Shown: piece after piece, positions 37,156-49,095 of the stretch
Numbering within the stretch: the stretch's first letter is position 1
Layout of the letters: every line of letters begins with the position of its first letter
Assembly: GCA_020055645.1 (NCBI GenBank)
Contig: CM034549.1
Location: 17,505,930-17,569,929, forward strand
Direction: 5' to 3'
DNA from: Tomocerus qinae
Taxonomy: Eukaryota; Arthropoda; Collembola; Entomobryomorpha; Tomoceridae
DNA: 64,000 nt
Notes under the pieces: model-generated
Database searches by the model: none
Seen by the model: the letters and a program-made list of their open reading frames with translations, nothing else
What the model was told of the DNA's origin: nothing
Position numbers and translations under genes: made by a program

Positions 37156-40100
37156 ATGTCCTTGCCATCATCACTAACAATAAACCAATTAGATGCACCC
37201 CTTCTAGATCCCACGGAGGACGATATTGCAGAATTTTGCAACGGAATTCTGAAACGAAAAAAGTCAAAAAAGAAAAGAAAAGAGAGATTCTTTACAAAAT
37301 TACAACAGACTGTGTTCAACGATGGAGATGGTGATTTTTCTGAGATATTTGGAACATCGATTTCAGATGCACATAACCAATCCGAGCTTTTAGATAAAAT
37401 CAACTTGGAAAAGAAGACATATTCTGAGGAGCTGATTGAGATCGAAGAAGAAGAAAATGGGGAAGAGCCTTTTGAGTTTATAAAAGAAGAACTGGATTGG
37501 CAGAATGACAGAAACGTGGAAATGGATAATCTGGACATAAATGGGGATGGTTGCCACAATGGAAGTGGGAATAACAACTCGGCCTATAACAAGAAAAGCA
37601 ATAGTAGTAATAGTAATGATATAACTAGTAATGGTGTTGAAGAAGACGGGGAGGATCAAGAGGAAGATGACGTCGATCATCAGTTGCCAGCAGACGACGA
37701 GTTGGATTTGGATGGAGATGACACCACAGCTCACAAGACCTTCAAAGAAAGAGCTATTGAGCTCATGAAAAAGACGCAGGGGGAGCACTCGCATTTAGTA
37801 AGACGTACGCTCAATTCAGACGATTGGCTCTTTATGCACCGAATCATTCGGAAGAGCAAAGGACTTAAGTAAGTCACAATAAAAAATCTGGCTTTGTGTG
37901 TACGACGGAGAAAATTGGCGAAAATCATTAGTAAATATTGCTTCATTGCCACTACACAAATCACAAATATATTTAACTGTCACTATTTACTGATTTCAGA
38001 GCGGGAATATACAAATACTTAACAGTATTTTCTTGTATTATTTTCAGATCCAAGTTTATGATGAAGAACTTAGGTCCTTATCTATTTGACTCGGGTTATG
38101 TAAGCGGGTGGAACTGTCAGCACTGCCAGGAAATAATCCCAACCCCCGTAAAAAATTATGTGGATCATTTACTAACAAATCATGATCTTAAAGAAGACGA
38201 CGAGCCCCTTTTCCCTTGCGATATCTGTGGAGATTATGTCAAAAAGGATAAATACGTTGTCCATTGGGTGCCGCATTTGATGGAGCATACTTGTCCCATT
38301 TGCAAGAAGACATTCGCACTCAATTGCCACATGAAGTACCACTATAAAGTTGTGCATGAAGAAGGAGAACAGACTTGTTTGCAGTGCGGGAAGCTCATGA
38401 AAAATGATTTGGCCATGAGAAGACATCTTCGACTCTTTCATAGCAATAGGACTAATTGGAAGGTTTGCGACATTTGTGGCAAATGGTGAGTAAAGTAAAG
38501 AACAATGCATTAGCTCTCACACATAAAATCCTCTTCATATATAGTGTATTGTATTAGATTAGATAGGAGACTATGTTTATTATAAATGTTTTGTGTTGTT
38601 TGTACCCTTTATCTATATTTCCTACCATAAATTGTAAGCACAGAGATAGCGAGTCTTCTCAAATGATATCAACCTCATATCATGCAATTATTTTTATTCT
38701 CTTTACTTATCTTTTAGTGTCAAATCTCGTTGTTTGGAACCTCACAAGTTGACGCACAGCCAAGACCGCCCTTTTAGATGCGACGTTTGTAAAAAATGCT
38801 TCAAAACCCCTAGCACATTGTATCAGCATCAAAAAGTACATGCCACTGATAGCCGAGCTCATAAGTATCTTTGTGAATACTGTGGGAAAAGGTCTGCATC
38901 TGTTTTACGTAGTCTTTATAGCATGAAAGAATTAATGCAAAAAAAAATCTAATGAATTGTAATTTAATTGATTTTCTTGTTGTGCCCTAAAAAGATTTAA
39001 ACATCACACTAGTTGGAATTTGCATGTTGTCCGAATTCACGAAGGAGAATATGAACACGAATGCCCAGTATGTCGTAAACGATTCCATAAACTGTTTGAA
39101 CTGAAGAAACACTCGGTAAAGCATTCTGAAGATCGTCCATTTCCATGTTCTACTTGTGGAAAGCATTTTAAAACCAAAACTCATTTAAAAGTATGTTACG
39201 ACCAAATTATGATTGGATTTCTTAGAATTTTCTAGGAAGAAATTATGTTTTGATAAGTGTGACATTAGATATTGTAATGAGATGGCAATTTTAATATTAT
39301 AGGAGCACGTGACAATTCATTCCAACGAGAAAAATCACATTTGTCCATTATGTGGGAAGGGAATACGGATGAAAGCGAATTTGTACAAACATTTAAAAGT
39401 TCACAGGAATCGTGGAGAATATGTTCCGCCAATGTCTATGTCTTCCAATAGCAATAGTTCCCGTAATTGAACTACATTTTGACACTTAATTTTCTATAGT
39501 AATTGGAAATATGATTATAATGGGTGATATTTATATGACTCAATCTTAACAGATGGCAAAACCGCAGCGGCAGAAAATTTGAGTTCTACAAATTCATCTG
39601 CTACTGCAACCTCAATAGCTTCAATTTCAAGCTCTAACTCGACGGCTTCTTCTCCAATGGCAGATCTAGTCAGTGACTCGCCTCATTCAACTCCTACTCT
39701 TTGTTCTATTCTGGACTCTCTTCCGAGTAAATTAGACAGTCTCTCGAATGATGATATTGATTTATCATCAAAGTCCTCTTTAGACAATTTCGACCTGCTA
39801 CTGTCAGCAGAACAGAAACCACAAGCTCAATTATCTCAGCCACAGCTCCTTATCTTAGAAGATGATGAACCAGATGAACACAATGAAAACGACCTGGATA
39901 TGCTTCCATTGAATCTCAATATCAACCCAAATTCTAGATCCGACTCAGAAACAAGTTCAATTACAAATGCCAACGGTGCCAACACCACAAACATGAAAAT
40001 AGAACATTTCTCTGAAGTTGAAGAGTCTCTAGTAGGACAACTTTCTGTGGACGATTTCCTGTCTGCCAACTCCAACAATTTACATAATCCTCTCACTCAG

Positions 40101-40643
40101 AACACAACTAATGATGGTACAATTTTAAATCTGATCAACAACAACAATGTAAACAGTCCGACTAGTTTAAATATTACTCTTCCTTCAACAACCACGACTT
40201 TCCCTGCCGGTTTACTTTCTCTGATTGCAGCCGCAGCTCAACAAACAGATACTTTCCGATTTGGTAACTCCCTCACTCACCTAACCATCATGATCAATCA
40301 TAATCAGAATTATGTCAACAACAACAATAATTTCAACCACAATATTCTCACAAGCAATCCCATTTTAACCAGTACAGTAAATGATCCTTTACCCATTCTT
40401 ACAACTAATAACAACTTTAATAATCTTCTCAGCAGTGGAGACGGGAATGTGTTTTTCACCACACAAAGTAACAATACCATTACAACCAACATCAACACTC
40501 TCCTCAATCATATTGATTCTCAGAATAACCCTTTACTGCAGTTGAACAACCAAATTAATCACACGGATGAGACTGATGCTAGTTTGCAACTTGCTTCCTC
40601 TAATCCTCCTACAATAAGTCTTACATATCATCCGACCAGTTGA
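37156..40643 (+). CDS. C2H2 zinc-finger transcription factor with acidic N-terminus and Asn/Ser-rich C-terminus
   Basis: Six coding exons, 37156-37868, 38048-38485, 38718-38891, 38995-39190, 39303-39462 and 39553-40643, give 923 residues. The start is the ATG of MSLPSS, 36 nt after a 3' splice site, so the 5' UTR is spliced. Residues 1-238 are acidic, with a KKSKKKRKER nuclear-localisation-like patch. About ten C2H2 fingers follow, for example CQHCQEI, CDICGDYV, CPICKKTF...HYKVVH, CLQCGKLM...HLRLFH, CDVCKKCF...HQKVH, CEYCGKRF...HVVRIH, CPVCRKRF...HSVKH, CSTCGKHF...HVTIH and CPLCGKGI...HLKVH. Several fingers span exon junctions, which confirms the splicing. The last exon encodes about 360 residues rich in Ser, Asn and Thr (low complexity, with MADLVSDSPHSTP and acidic EDDEPDEHNEND). 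Likely a nuclear DNA-binding regulator; orthology is not recognised. Retention of the last intron would end the protein at TGA 39468-39470, removing the Asn-rich tail. Confidence 0.95.
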
Positions 40644-42595
40644 GGATATTCCCGGTTGTGAAGTCATCTTGTCTTGTCACACAAAGATTAATTTTGTAAA
40701 TTGTGTACAAACAAACCCTATGTTCAATAATACTATACTTTCCAACAGCTATCTTATCAATCCAGAGATATTGACGAATAATCCTAATCTTGCTCACATC
40801 ATTATGTAACATTAATCTGTAGGTTTTTTAGGTATTTTTAAATCTAGTATGCGTAAAACTGTAAAAAATTATTTTATAGCCACATATGTATTACATACAG
40901 TATATTTTACATTTCAAACAGTACTTAATCTAATATAATGGTTTGTGATGTGGAAAGATTAGACATTTAACTTTACATATGGATACATTTTCCTGATCCT
41001 TAATGTTTATGCCCCTTTTCCAATATTCCAACTTCCATACCTAAATAGATATAGACCATTGCTATAATATATCCTTAATACATATGGATATTTTGTACAT
41101 ATACTCCTAGATATTATTTAGAAAACCACATTGCTCACTCCATTCTTAATATCTTGATGTTAGAAACATTGCAATAACGCGATTGCTAAATTGTAGCTTA
41201 CCAAATGCAATATAGTTAAATGTACTTAATGATAATAATATGAATAATCAGTGAATACTGAATCCTCTCCAACGAAACTCAAATCGCAATACTTGCTCTA
41301 CTTGTACTTGTACGTTGTACCTCATGTACTTACTTAGAATCATTAATAATACTGAAAAAAAGAGAAATAGAATAACGAAGAGCCTCGCCATAAGCAATAA
41401 AGCTATATAGGAATTTATTAGGTTAACAAAACTTCCTTATGGTAAATATAATATTTCCATTAATATTATTACAATTTTAATTTAGATAATGTTTTCATTG
41501 CTAAGCTAATGCTGATAACAAATTTATGTAAATATTTATTAATCCAGAGAATCCAGACAGAATAATACTTTACACTTCACTAACAGCATTTATGGTCAAT
41601 AGCATACCGAAATGTTTGTATTGGCAGTGAATTCGGTATTAATCCAATTATTGTTCGATTTATGTCTGTGAAAGTGTAATATGTATACATAATCCATCTT
41701 TGTTGAGAAAATGGTTTTCGAACGAATGCTAATCAATGTAAATATTTTTTAATTTGGTATGTATATGTATGATTGTTGTGGAGTACTGTGTAAATTATTT
41801 CTCCTGCCAAGAACTACAGCATGCCAAATGTAATCAAGAAGAAACAGTTCAACAATATTTCGAAAACAATAACACGTCTAATCAATTATTTTAAGTCAAG
41901 TAACTGTAACATAAATTATAATACTATAATAATGTTAACTGAACCGCACATTTTTAGTAGTACAAATGCAGATCAGTGTCATAATGTCACCGGTGTTGAT
42001 AAATCATAATGTAGAGTACCCTTTTTAATTAACTTTATTGCATGGAAATGTTTTATGTACGAAAAAGACTATCTAAAATTGTAATTTTTCAGTTTCAACA
42101 AGCAATAAGAACATTTTTAGGTAAGCCCAGTTGATTTTGTAGTAAACTGGTATATACCACGAATAACAATTATTTTTTATATTATTATCATATCGATAGT
42201 TTTGTCTTCGTTAGTTATATAGTATATAGGCAATGAGCTGGAGATAAAGATTATTTTGAAGAGCTATTACAATTGTTAAGTTGTTACATATACTATTTGT
42301 TCCAGTTTGTAATACAAAACAATAAGCTTATGAGCAATAAATGTACTTATAATATAAAGATTCAGTAAAAGATTTCGGAAAACAAGACAATGCTATTGCA
42401 AATAAGATTGAGTTCATAAATTATTAATACATCCACTCTGGAATACCCATGAGATACGCATGAAATGAAAGTAAGCCATGTTCTTGGCTTTATGATACAA
42501 GATACATCTAGTTTTCTTTCATGTAGAAATGACAAAACTCAGATACTGGAATAGGGATGTGAAACTACTTTGAACTGAATATTTTTTGTGCACCT
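40644..42595. other. Long AT-rich 3' UTR / intergenic region
   Basis: No coding sequence is supported. The stretch is compatible with a long 3' UTR of the zinc-finger gene. Candidate poly(A) signals AATAAA lie at 41396-41401 and 42336-42341. Two Pumilio-type elements (TGTAAATA) lie at 41527-41534 and 41737-41744. The small open frame at 41821-42009 has no recognisable domain. Confidence 0.55.
41527..41744 (+). promoter_or_regulatory. Pair of PUF/Pumilio-type elements in the presumed 3' UTR
   Basis: TGTAAATA occurs at 41527-41534 and 41737-41744, matching the UGUANAUA consensus bound by Pumilio proteins. They matter only if the zinc-finger mRNA extends this far, which later AATAAA sites would allow. 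In AT-rich DNA some matches arise by chance. Confidence 0.35.
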
Positions 42596-43234
42596 TTATA
42601 TGTATTTGACAAACTCAACCTCCCGGATGATTCGTTTCTCCTCTTTGATATCTGGAAGAATACTAGACAGATCGAAATCTATGGTTTTCCCTGTATTTGT
42701 GAATCCACAACGTTCATACCAAGCGACAACATCCGGTCGACTAGCAGTTGTAGTAAACTCTATCAATTTGTATTTTTTATAGCGAGCATAGTTAACAGCG
42801 GCTTCTAAAAGTTTTCTGCCTATACCTTGATTTTGCTTTGAAGGTTCAACAGCCATGAGCCACAGATGGAACTTCTTATCTCCAATATCTTCTAAAAATA
42901 GGCATCCGCTAATTGACTCATCTTCACAAGTATACTTGATAAATACCGAATTCGGTTTCTTCATGTGTCGCTCCACTTGATTTTCATCTATTCTCGGGAT
43001 ATCTTCAACAATGAAACGGAGGTCCGTCCATCCCTTTCCGTCTCCTTTGTACGATTTATTAATTACTTTGGTCAGTTCTTCTACATCTTCCGGTTTTCCT
43101 AATGATATCTCCGGAGGAAAATTCATTTCTTCGCCAGACACCATTTCTAGTTCATTTAATTCAAAATTTAATTTACCTCCATCAGATAAAAGCTCTATTG
43201 GTTGGCTAATTTTGAGAACAAAGACAATTTTCAC
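42596..43234 (-). CDS. GNAT-family N-acetyltransferase, paralog 1
   Basis: One open frame on the minus strand, up to 212 residues. By alignment with the paralog at 46480-47019, the conserved protein begins at the Met at 43126 or 43144 (MNFPPEIS or MVSGEEMN). The extra N-terminal 30-36 residues may be 5' UTR or intron. The GNAT fold is clear: INKSYKGDGKGWTDL, an ISGCLFLEDIGDKKFHLWLMAV beta hairpin, the acetyl-CoA pyrophosphate loop QNQGIGRKLLEAA (motif A, Q/R-x-x-G-x-G/A), and VAWYERCGFTNTGK (motif B). The substrate is unknown. The pattern SYKGDG...GW with WYERxGFxxTG resembles bacterial and fungal GNAT enzymes more than common animal ones. The uninterrupted coding region stands out in an intron-rich neighbourhood. 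Possibly acquired by horizontal transfer (inference, untested). Confidence 0.9.
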   Translation of the reverse strand: MKIVFVLKISQPIELLSDGGKLNFELNELEMVSGEEMNFPPEISLGKPEDVEELTKVINKSYKGDGKGWTDLRFIVEDIPRIDENQVERHMKKPNSVFIKYTCEDESISGCLFLEDIGDKKFHLWLMAVEPSKQNQGIGRKLLEAAVNYARYKKYKLIEFTTTASRPDVVAWYERCGFTNTGKTIDFDLSSILPDIKEEKRIIREVEFVKYI

Positions 43235-45739
43235 TTTATTTCACTATACCCCTTGAATCTTGTAAACAATCTTGGGAATTGATTTTATTATTAGTTAAAA
43301 AATTATTATAATATTTATAAATGTATATAATTAATTTACCGTTTTTCTGGAGTCCAGTGATAAGGCGATAGAGTTTCGAAAAGATCTGCATGAAATGTAA
43401 AAAATGAGATTGACTGCACTGCGATTTTCACAACCTTGATCTGAAACTATAGAATCGTTCCATGGACCTTCCCACATTGATCTGAACTGAAATCTGCAAA
43501 TGCACACTGGAGCTGCTGGAGTGTTTATAGACTAACGCGGCATGCATAGACAAAGCTTACGTAGGTATCGATTCGGAGCGACCTTGTTCTCTAAAAACGT
43601 GCATCAGTTCACAAGTTCAGTTTCTGTCTGTCTACCTAGCCACGCATTTGCTTTGTATCATGTAACTACACTACAGAACACACTACACTCAGTACAGGAT
43701 AGACTTTTACGTATCCACTGTCCTTTCGGTTTGGGAATAGCAGTCTCTACAACAGAAACTGGATTTCTATGCAATTATCTTTTTATACTGCAGAGAATTA
43801 AGTACACTTCCAAAGACGTGTACCACCAACTCACTTGGGATTACGAGATGCAAGTTCCTAGATATTGCAGGCGCTATACAAAATTGCGAAGCCATGGAGA
43901 GAGAAGTCCAGGGAAGTTAAATGGCAGATTACATCATTTAATAATGTATAGTTATTACTTTACTACTGGAAGTAATGAAATAATCAACAACATAGCCATT
44001 TACAACTAAAACTTTGTTCTCTATAAAATGTACCTTAAAATTGTGTAATAAGTATGAAAAAGTAGCGTAGAATGTGAATTTACCTATCTAAATTCTTTGT
44101 AAAGCATTCCTTGTATATATTGTGCATTTTAGTTTATTTGCTTTATTCACTTTGCCTTATGCTTTTAAGGGATTAATATATTATGCTGTTCAATGTTTGC
44201 AAGGCTGGGCTTAGAAAAACAACATTGTTGACATTTTTGAGGTGTGTAACCAAGCAAGCGTTAATAAACACTCACTCAAACCCTTGAACTTCCACTGTAA
44301 GGCTTGTCACCTTCAATTCTTCAAAAGCATCTGCACCGTCTGAAAGCTCTAACTGAGTTAGCTCACGGAATACCCACTTTTCCTGTATTACTTTTTGCAG
44401 TAGTGGTACATAAGTAGAAATTTCCAGGGAGTTAGAAACACCAGATAAAGTTTACTTCACAAAAGTTTTGCCTGTTTTCTCAAGCAAACTTAACAAAGAA
44501 AATTATAGTTGATAAATTAGACCTTTCTAGGATTGTTTGAAGAAACCTATGAGTAAAATGCAAATTAGTCTTTTTCACACTACTTCCATACTTCCATTTG
44601 CATGAGTAACCTAAGTAGTTTTAATGGTTTTCTCGGAACTATACATATAATATGCATATATAATCAAACAATGCCTTGCTAATGCTAATTCGAAAGTTTG
44701 TACTACTTATTCTGTGTGTTTCGTATTGCTTGGTACATCTGCGTCTGATGACACAACTAGTCCTGATATCAATACATTGAATCCTCTTTTGTTGCATTAT
44801 CTAACTGGTTTGAAGACAACTTTAAAAGTAACATTATGTGATGATCTGTTACATTTAAATTTTATTTTTGTAGATTGAGCAAGGTGAAAAGAACAAACCA
44901 GATTCGAGTCAAACCAAACAAGTCAATAATTTTAAAGAACATCTTAACCTGCAATTCAAGTAGGCAATAGCTCTATTTTACTTGGAGACAACGTTTTTAT
45001 CCTTTGGCAGAAAAATCCATTTCTGCTTTTATTCGAAGAACATTACTATTTATTTAAGCGAAGAAAAATATGCGATTACAATAAATGTAGATGTATGTTC
45101 AGTATGTTGGCTATGTTAATCAAGTGATATAATATATTTTACGGGATTCGCTATCTAAAAGTTTGTAACCTTGATCTGAAATAATAGATTTGAACTTTTC
45201 CATGTGTAAAATTAAACTGTACTAAACCCTAAGGCATCCACTAGACCTTGTTTTTCAGAAACTTTTATTGAGTCTACATTACAGGTGTTGTCTGACTGAA
45301 TACAGAATAATGTATCTGGAGAATAATCCTGCATGTGGAATGTGAAAAGGCAGAACATAAAGCAAAAGGATTACTTTGCAATTATCTTCAAGGATTCAAT
45401 TACATAGAGTTGAAATTGGTGGAGACTTGCCAAACATTTAGAAGTAGAAATCGAAGCTGTTATTCATAGAAGCCCACAAATGGTAGATATACCTCTGCAA
45501 CAGAAAATTTGGAATTTTAATATTTATCTTGAAGTATGTAGAGTAGAGGAGTAGTCCTTGTAGTTCAAAAGCTTCTATTAATGGCAAGATCTCTGAGATG
45601 ATGATAAACTACAAATTCACACTAAAATAGATAATATTATATGGATTTGTGCAAATACTAAATACACTATTCTATCATTTTATCTGCCCTGACGAAATTA
45701 TATGCTATATCTATTATACTTGATTCCATTATGATCTTC
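43235..45739. other. Intergenic region between GNAT paralogs (left part)
   Basis: No supported gene. The 155-residue plus-strand frame at 43542-44009 has no recognisable domain and no homologous counterpart upstream of the second GNAT gene, so I do not call it. A roughly 25-bp similarity (CCTTGATCTGAAAYWATAG) links 43434 and 45174, but it is too short to establish a duplicated gene remnant. Confidence 0.45.
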
Positions 45740-45742
45740 TAA

Positions 45743-46266
45743 AGGCCACTTTAGACTCATTCTATTTCTATCGTTGTCATATCATATTATTAACAGTTTC
45801 GAGTGGTATTCCCAGCAACACTTTACACTATTTTTTAGGTTGTCCTATTTGCATTGCATTCCTATCGTCTTCGTGTATCATTCAAACGTCAAATCAAAGG
45901 TATAAAGTGATAAAATTGACAAAATTACGAAAGAAACAGAGGGTGGCACTCCAACTACAGTAGATCCGTAACTGTGGCAACTAAATAGAAAAGTCGTAAT
46001 TTGAGTCCCTACTACAATACACAAAATGGCTTTCAAGGGAGTTTCAATTTTCTGAAAGTTGAACTTTGTTCAACTGAGGTTTTTCTTGACAACGATAGAA
46101 TTAGAATATGAATAGCATGAGTATAAAGTGTCCAAGAATTATATGAATATGAAAGTTATATGAATGTGATAACATCACTATAACGATAGTATCAATCGAA
46201 GTATAAACTCAAAAATCTGTATAGAAATAGCATAACGATGGGAATAGGATGAGTCTAAAGTGGCCT
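45743..46266. mobile_element. 524-bp MITE-like element with terminal inverted repeats and flanking TAA
   Basis: The left end AGGCCACTTTAGACTCAT (45743-45760) is the exact reverse complement of the right end ATGAGTCTAAAGTGGCCT (46249-46266). Both ends are flanked directly by TAA (45740-45742 and 46267-46269), a plausible 3-bp target-site duplication as in PIF/Harbinger elements. Similarity extends inward (CTATT next to the left end). A diverged second copy of the subterminal sequence (GACAACGATAGAATTAGAAT ... GAGTATAAAGTG) lies at about 46088-46132. No open frame is present, so the element is non-autonomous. Confidence 0.75.
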
Positions 46267-46479
46267 TAAGCAATTAACATTAATACCACATCCTGTATAA
46301 ATTGTAGATTGTACTGACTGAAATTCCAATTATATTTATTAGACATTATAAAATAAAACATTTAATTATTAATTACAGATTCAACAATGGTGGTTTCTGC
46401 AGGGTTTCAGAATGGTTTCAGAATCACAGCAATGTATCTTAAAGAGCATGTAACAGAATGCAATCTAGGAAAGAGTACA

Positions 46480-47019
46480 TCATAAATATTTGATAAATAT
46501 CGTTACTGGACTAATAATCGTGACTGGTAATGGTTTTGGGGTTACAGACGACCAATCAAAGTCAATGACTTTTCCAGTGTTTGTAAAACCGCACCGTTCA
46601 TACCAAGATAGAACTTCCGGTCGATTAGAAGGAGTTCCCAACTCAATTATCTTGTATCCATGTCCCTTTGCGTAGATTGAAGATGCGTCAAGTAATTTTC
46701 GACCTATGCCCTGACTTTGTTTCCCTGGAATAACGGACATTGACCAAAGTTCATATTTTTTATCTCCCATGTCCTTGAGGTACAGACACCCACCCACAAT
46801 CCCATCTTCACAGGTATACATTAGGAATACGCAGTTGGGCTCCAACATTTGTTTTCTCGCTTGCTCTTCAGACATTCGGGGATTATCTTTAAAAATTGCA
46901 GAAAGATTCGACCATCCCGTACCATCGCCTTTGAACGATGTATTGATTATATAAGCAACTGTACCAGCATCATTTTCCGTAGCTACCGATATTCCTTCAG
47001 GTAATTCTGGATTTTCCAT
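46480..47019 (-). CDS. GNAT-family N-acetyltransferase, paralog 2
   Basis: 179 residues in a single coding exon on the minus strand, starting MENPELPEG. A strong 3' splice site (TTATTTCCCACAG, exon edge at 47038) lies 19 nt upstream of the ATG, so the 5' UTR is probably spliced although the coding region is not. Motifs parallel paralog 1: INTSFKGDGTGWSNL, VGGCLYLKDMGDKKYELWSMSV, the acetyl-CoA loop KQSQGIGRKLLDAS, and LSWYERCGFTNTGK. Both proteins end in a similar F-(I/V)-K-Y-(L/I) tail, which confirms the stop. The copies lie in the same orientation 3.2 kb apart, so tandem duplication is likely. TTTATT at 46335-46340 is a minus-strand AATAAA about 140 nt past the stop. The acceptor substrate is unknown; cytosolic location is inferred from the lack of a signal peptide. 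Confidence 0.92.
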   Translation of the reverse strand: MENPELPEGISVATENDAGTVAYIINTSFKGDGTGWSNLSAIFKDNPRMSEEQARKQMLEPNCVFLMYTCEDGIVGGCLYLKDMGDKKYELWSMSVIPGKQSQGIGRKLLDASSIYAKGHGYKIIELGTPSNRPEVLSWYERCGFTNTGKVIDFDWSSVTPKPLPVTIISPVTIFIKYL

Positions 47020-49095
47020 AACGAGCTTGAAAAGATTCCTGTGGGAAATAATTTCTTATAAAATCCACAATATTTTCATTAAATAGTTGAAAATTCGAAA
47101 GATTTACTTATACCTGATAATTATTTGTGTCAACGCAAAAAGTTTGCGACAGTTCCACTAAAAGACAACTCTGGGAAATCACTTCAGGCATAACTAAAAA
47201 TGTGGTGTGGGCTATGACCTTGGAGTTTGTATCGCAAGAGATAAAAATGACTGAAAAGTCTTCAATCCAAGTGGCCTTGTCTTTGAGTTGTCATTAAATA
47301 CGCTATACTCTTGGATTATATAGCCCGTCTGTTTATAGTTATAATTACATAACAACTTTTGGAGAATGACTGATAATAATAATCCCAAACTCTGAATGGA
47401 GGACAACCGACTTGCTTTGGCTGTGCGAAACAAGTGTAAGATTAATTTTTTGACGAATTTGGTTGTGCGTAATCTTTTAATTGAATCAGAAGCATAAGGT
47501 TTTGGTTACAAAATGGAGTCTACATAGTCAAAAATTATTTATGAACAAACTCTAATTTTAAGATACTAACGCTGAAAATTTATCTTAGCAAACAATTCCA
47601 AAATTCTAGCTTTTCAGCTTTAAAAAATTACGTTTTACATATTAGATGTCGAAAGTGTTTAAGGTCACATATGATTACGTATTTATGAATCATTAGCGCT
47701 AAATACATACATGTTATCTGCCACATCTGGCACATTCAATACTTTTAAAATGGCTGAATACATCTAAGCTAAGTATGCAATTTTAAATTAAGTGTTTTGC
47801 ATCCTGGTAGAGTTCGTACAAGTTGAAGAGCATAAACCATGCATTACTGCATATTAACAAGCATCATCATATATTCATACATATTTAATTAATTTTATAC
47901 AATATTGCAAAGCTTTACTTAGTAGCTGATCATAAACCAGCTTTATCATCCATTTACAAAATCTTCATTGTGTCTAATGTGAATTTTTTGGCCGTATTAA
48001 TAAAATGTTATCGCCATCATTCATACAAAATGAAGTGGAGAATTAATGACTTCCTAGGATGAAATCATGCACTTAATAAAACTAAATTTTTATACTAGGT
48101 TTTATTCTAAATGGAGCGTTGCTCCAAATGTATTGAGATAAATCACTTAAGAATATTTATGACTCATATATAAAGAACAAGTATTCTTTATGTATTAAAT
48201 CCATAGATTTGGAAACAACATTTTACGAGTAAATAATGAATACTGGAACACGTTTAGCAGACGTCCTTGTAATAAATGCTTATTTGATACACAATGGTAT
48301 TATTGAGCATGGTAGCAAATAGTGTAAAACCAAAAACAGTTTTTAGACAAATTGATATGCTATCTCTAATATCTGTAACGGGGGAGTAGATAAACACAAT
48401 GGGCTCTGAGAGAAATGCATGTCTACTTTCCGTGCTAGAAATGAAACGTTGGAGTTTTAGTAAACCACAAATCCCACATCCGACCGTTGGAAAGTTGGTT
48501 CGACATAGGAATGTAGTACAGCCATACATATTGAACGCGTTAATGAACTCATTTAAATATTCCCTTAGTAAACACAATAATCACAATGGGGATATGTATC
48601 AGTCAGTACTGGGAAGAATGGACTACCTATACCTACATATACTTAGAATTACAGATACACACACCATTATCCATTATGACTATAGAATAATGCACCTTTT
48701 CCATTTAATAGCTAAAGCAATGAATGTTTAAGCATTATTATTATGATTATACACAGACGGTATGCAAAATAATTTTCCCTGTAGTATTAACTTTGTGGAT
48801 GCTGGGAATGAGCTTTCCTCATTTCATTTCAGTTATCTCATGTCTCAACAACAAATATCTAGTCTAGCTAAGTAAGTCAAAGTCAAAGGTCGCCTTTTCA
48901 GAAGATTAGTCTTTCTTTAGGCAATTTTTATCAGGGAAATTGCAAATTGCTCTTGTACGACAAATAAATGCACTTATCAGCGCAGTATTAAAGAGAACAG
49001 ACCACAAATAAGAGTTAACCGACAAAAGTTGAAACATTCTTATAAATCTCATCTTGAAATATTCTTCTCAAAATAAAAGCTCCTAAAATAATACA
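47020..49095. other. Intergenic region, no supported gene
   Basis: AT-rich DNA between the divergent GNAT2 (-) and DOMON (+) genes. It holds the promoters of both and presumably the non-coding first exon of GNAT2. Open frames at 47212-47433, 48254-48577 and 48399-48731 overlap each other or lack any domain and were not called. Confidence 0.5.

Noticed and set aside
43542-44009. 155-residue plus-strand open frame between the GNAT genes
   Set aside because: Basic, no domain, no splice structure, and it lies in the promoter region of GNAT paralog 1; likely chance.
43434-45195. Short similarity (CCTTGATCTGAAAYWATAG) between 43434 and 45174, possibly a decayed third GNAT copy
   Set aside because: Only about 25 bp match and no GNAT motif could be read nearby in any frame.
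48254-48731. Overlapping opposite-strand frames of 107 and 110 residues
   Set aside because: They are mutual shadows, without recognisable domains or splice signals.
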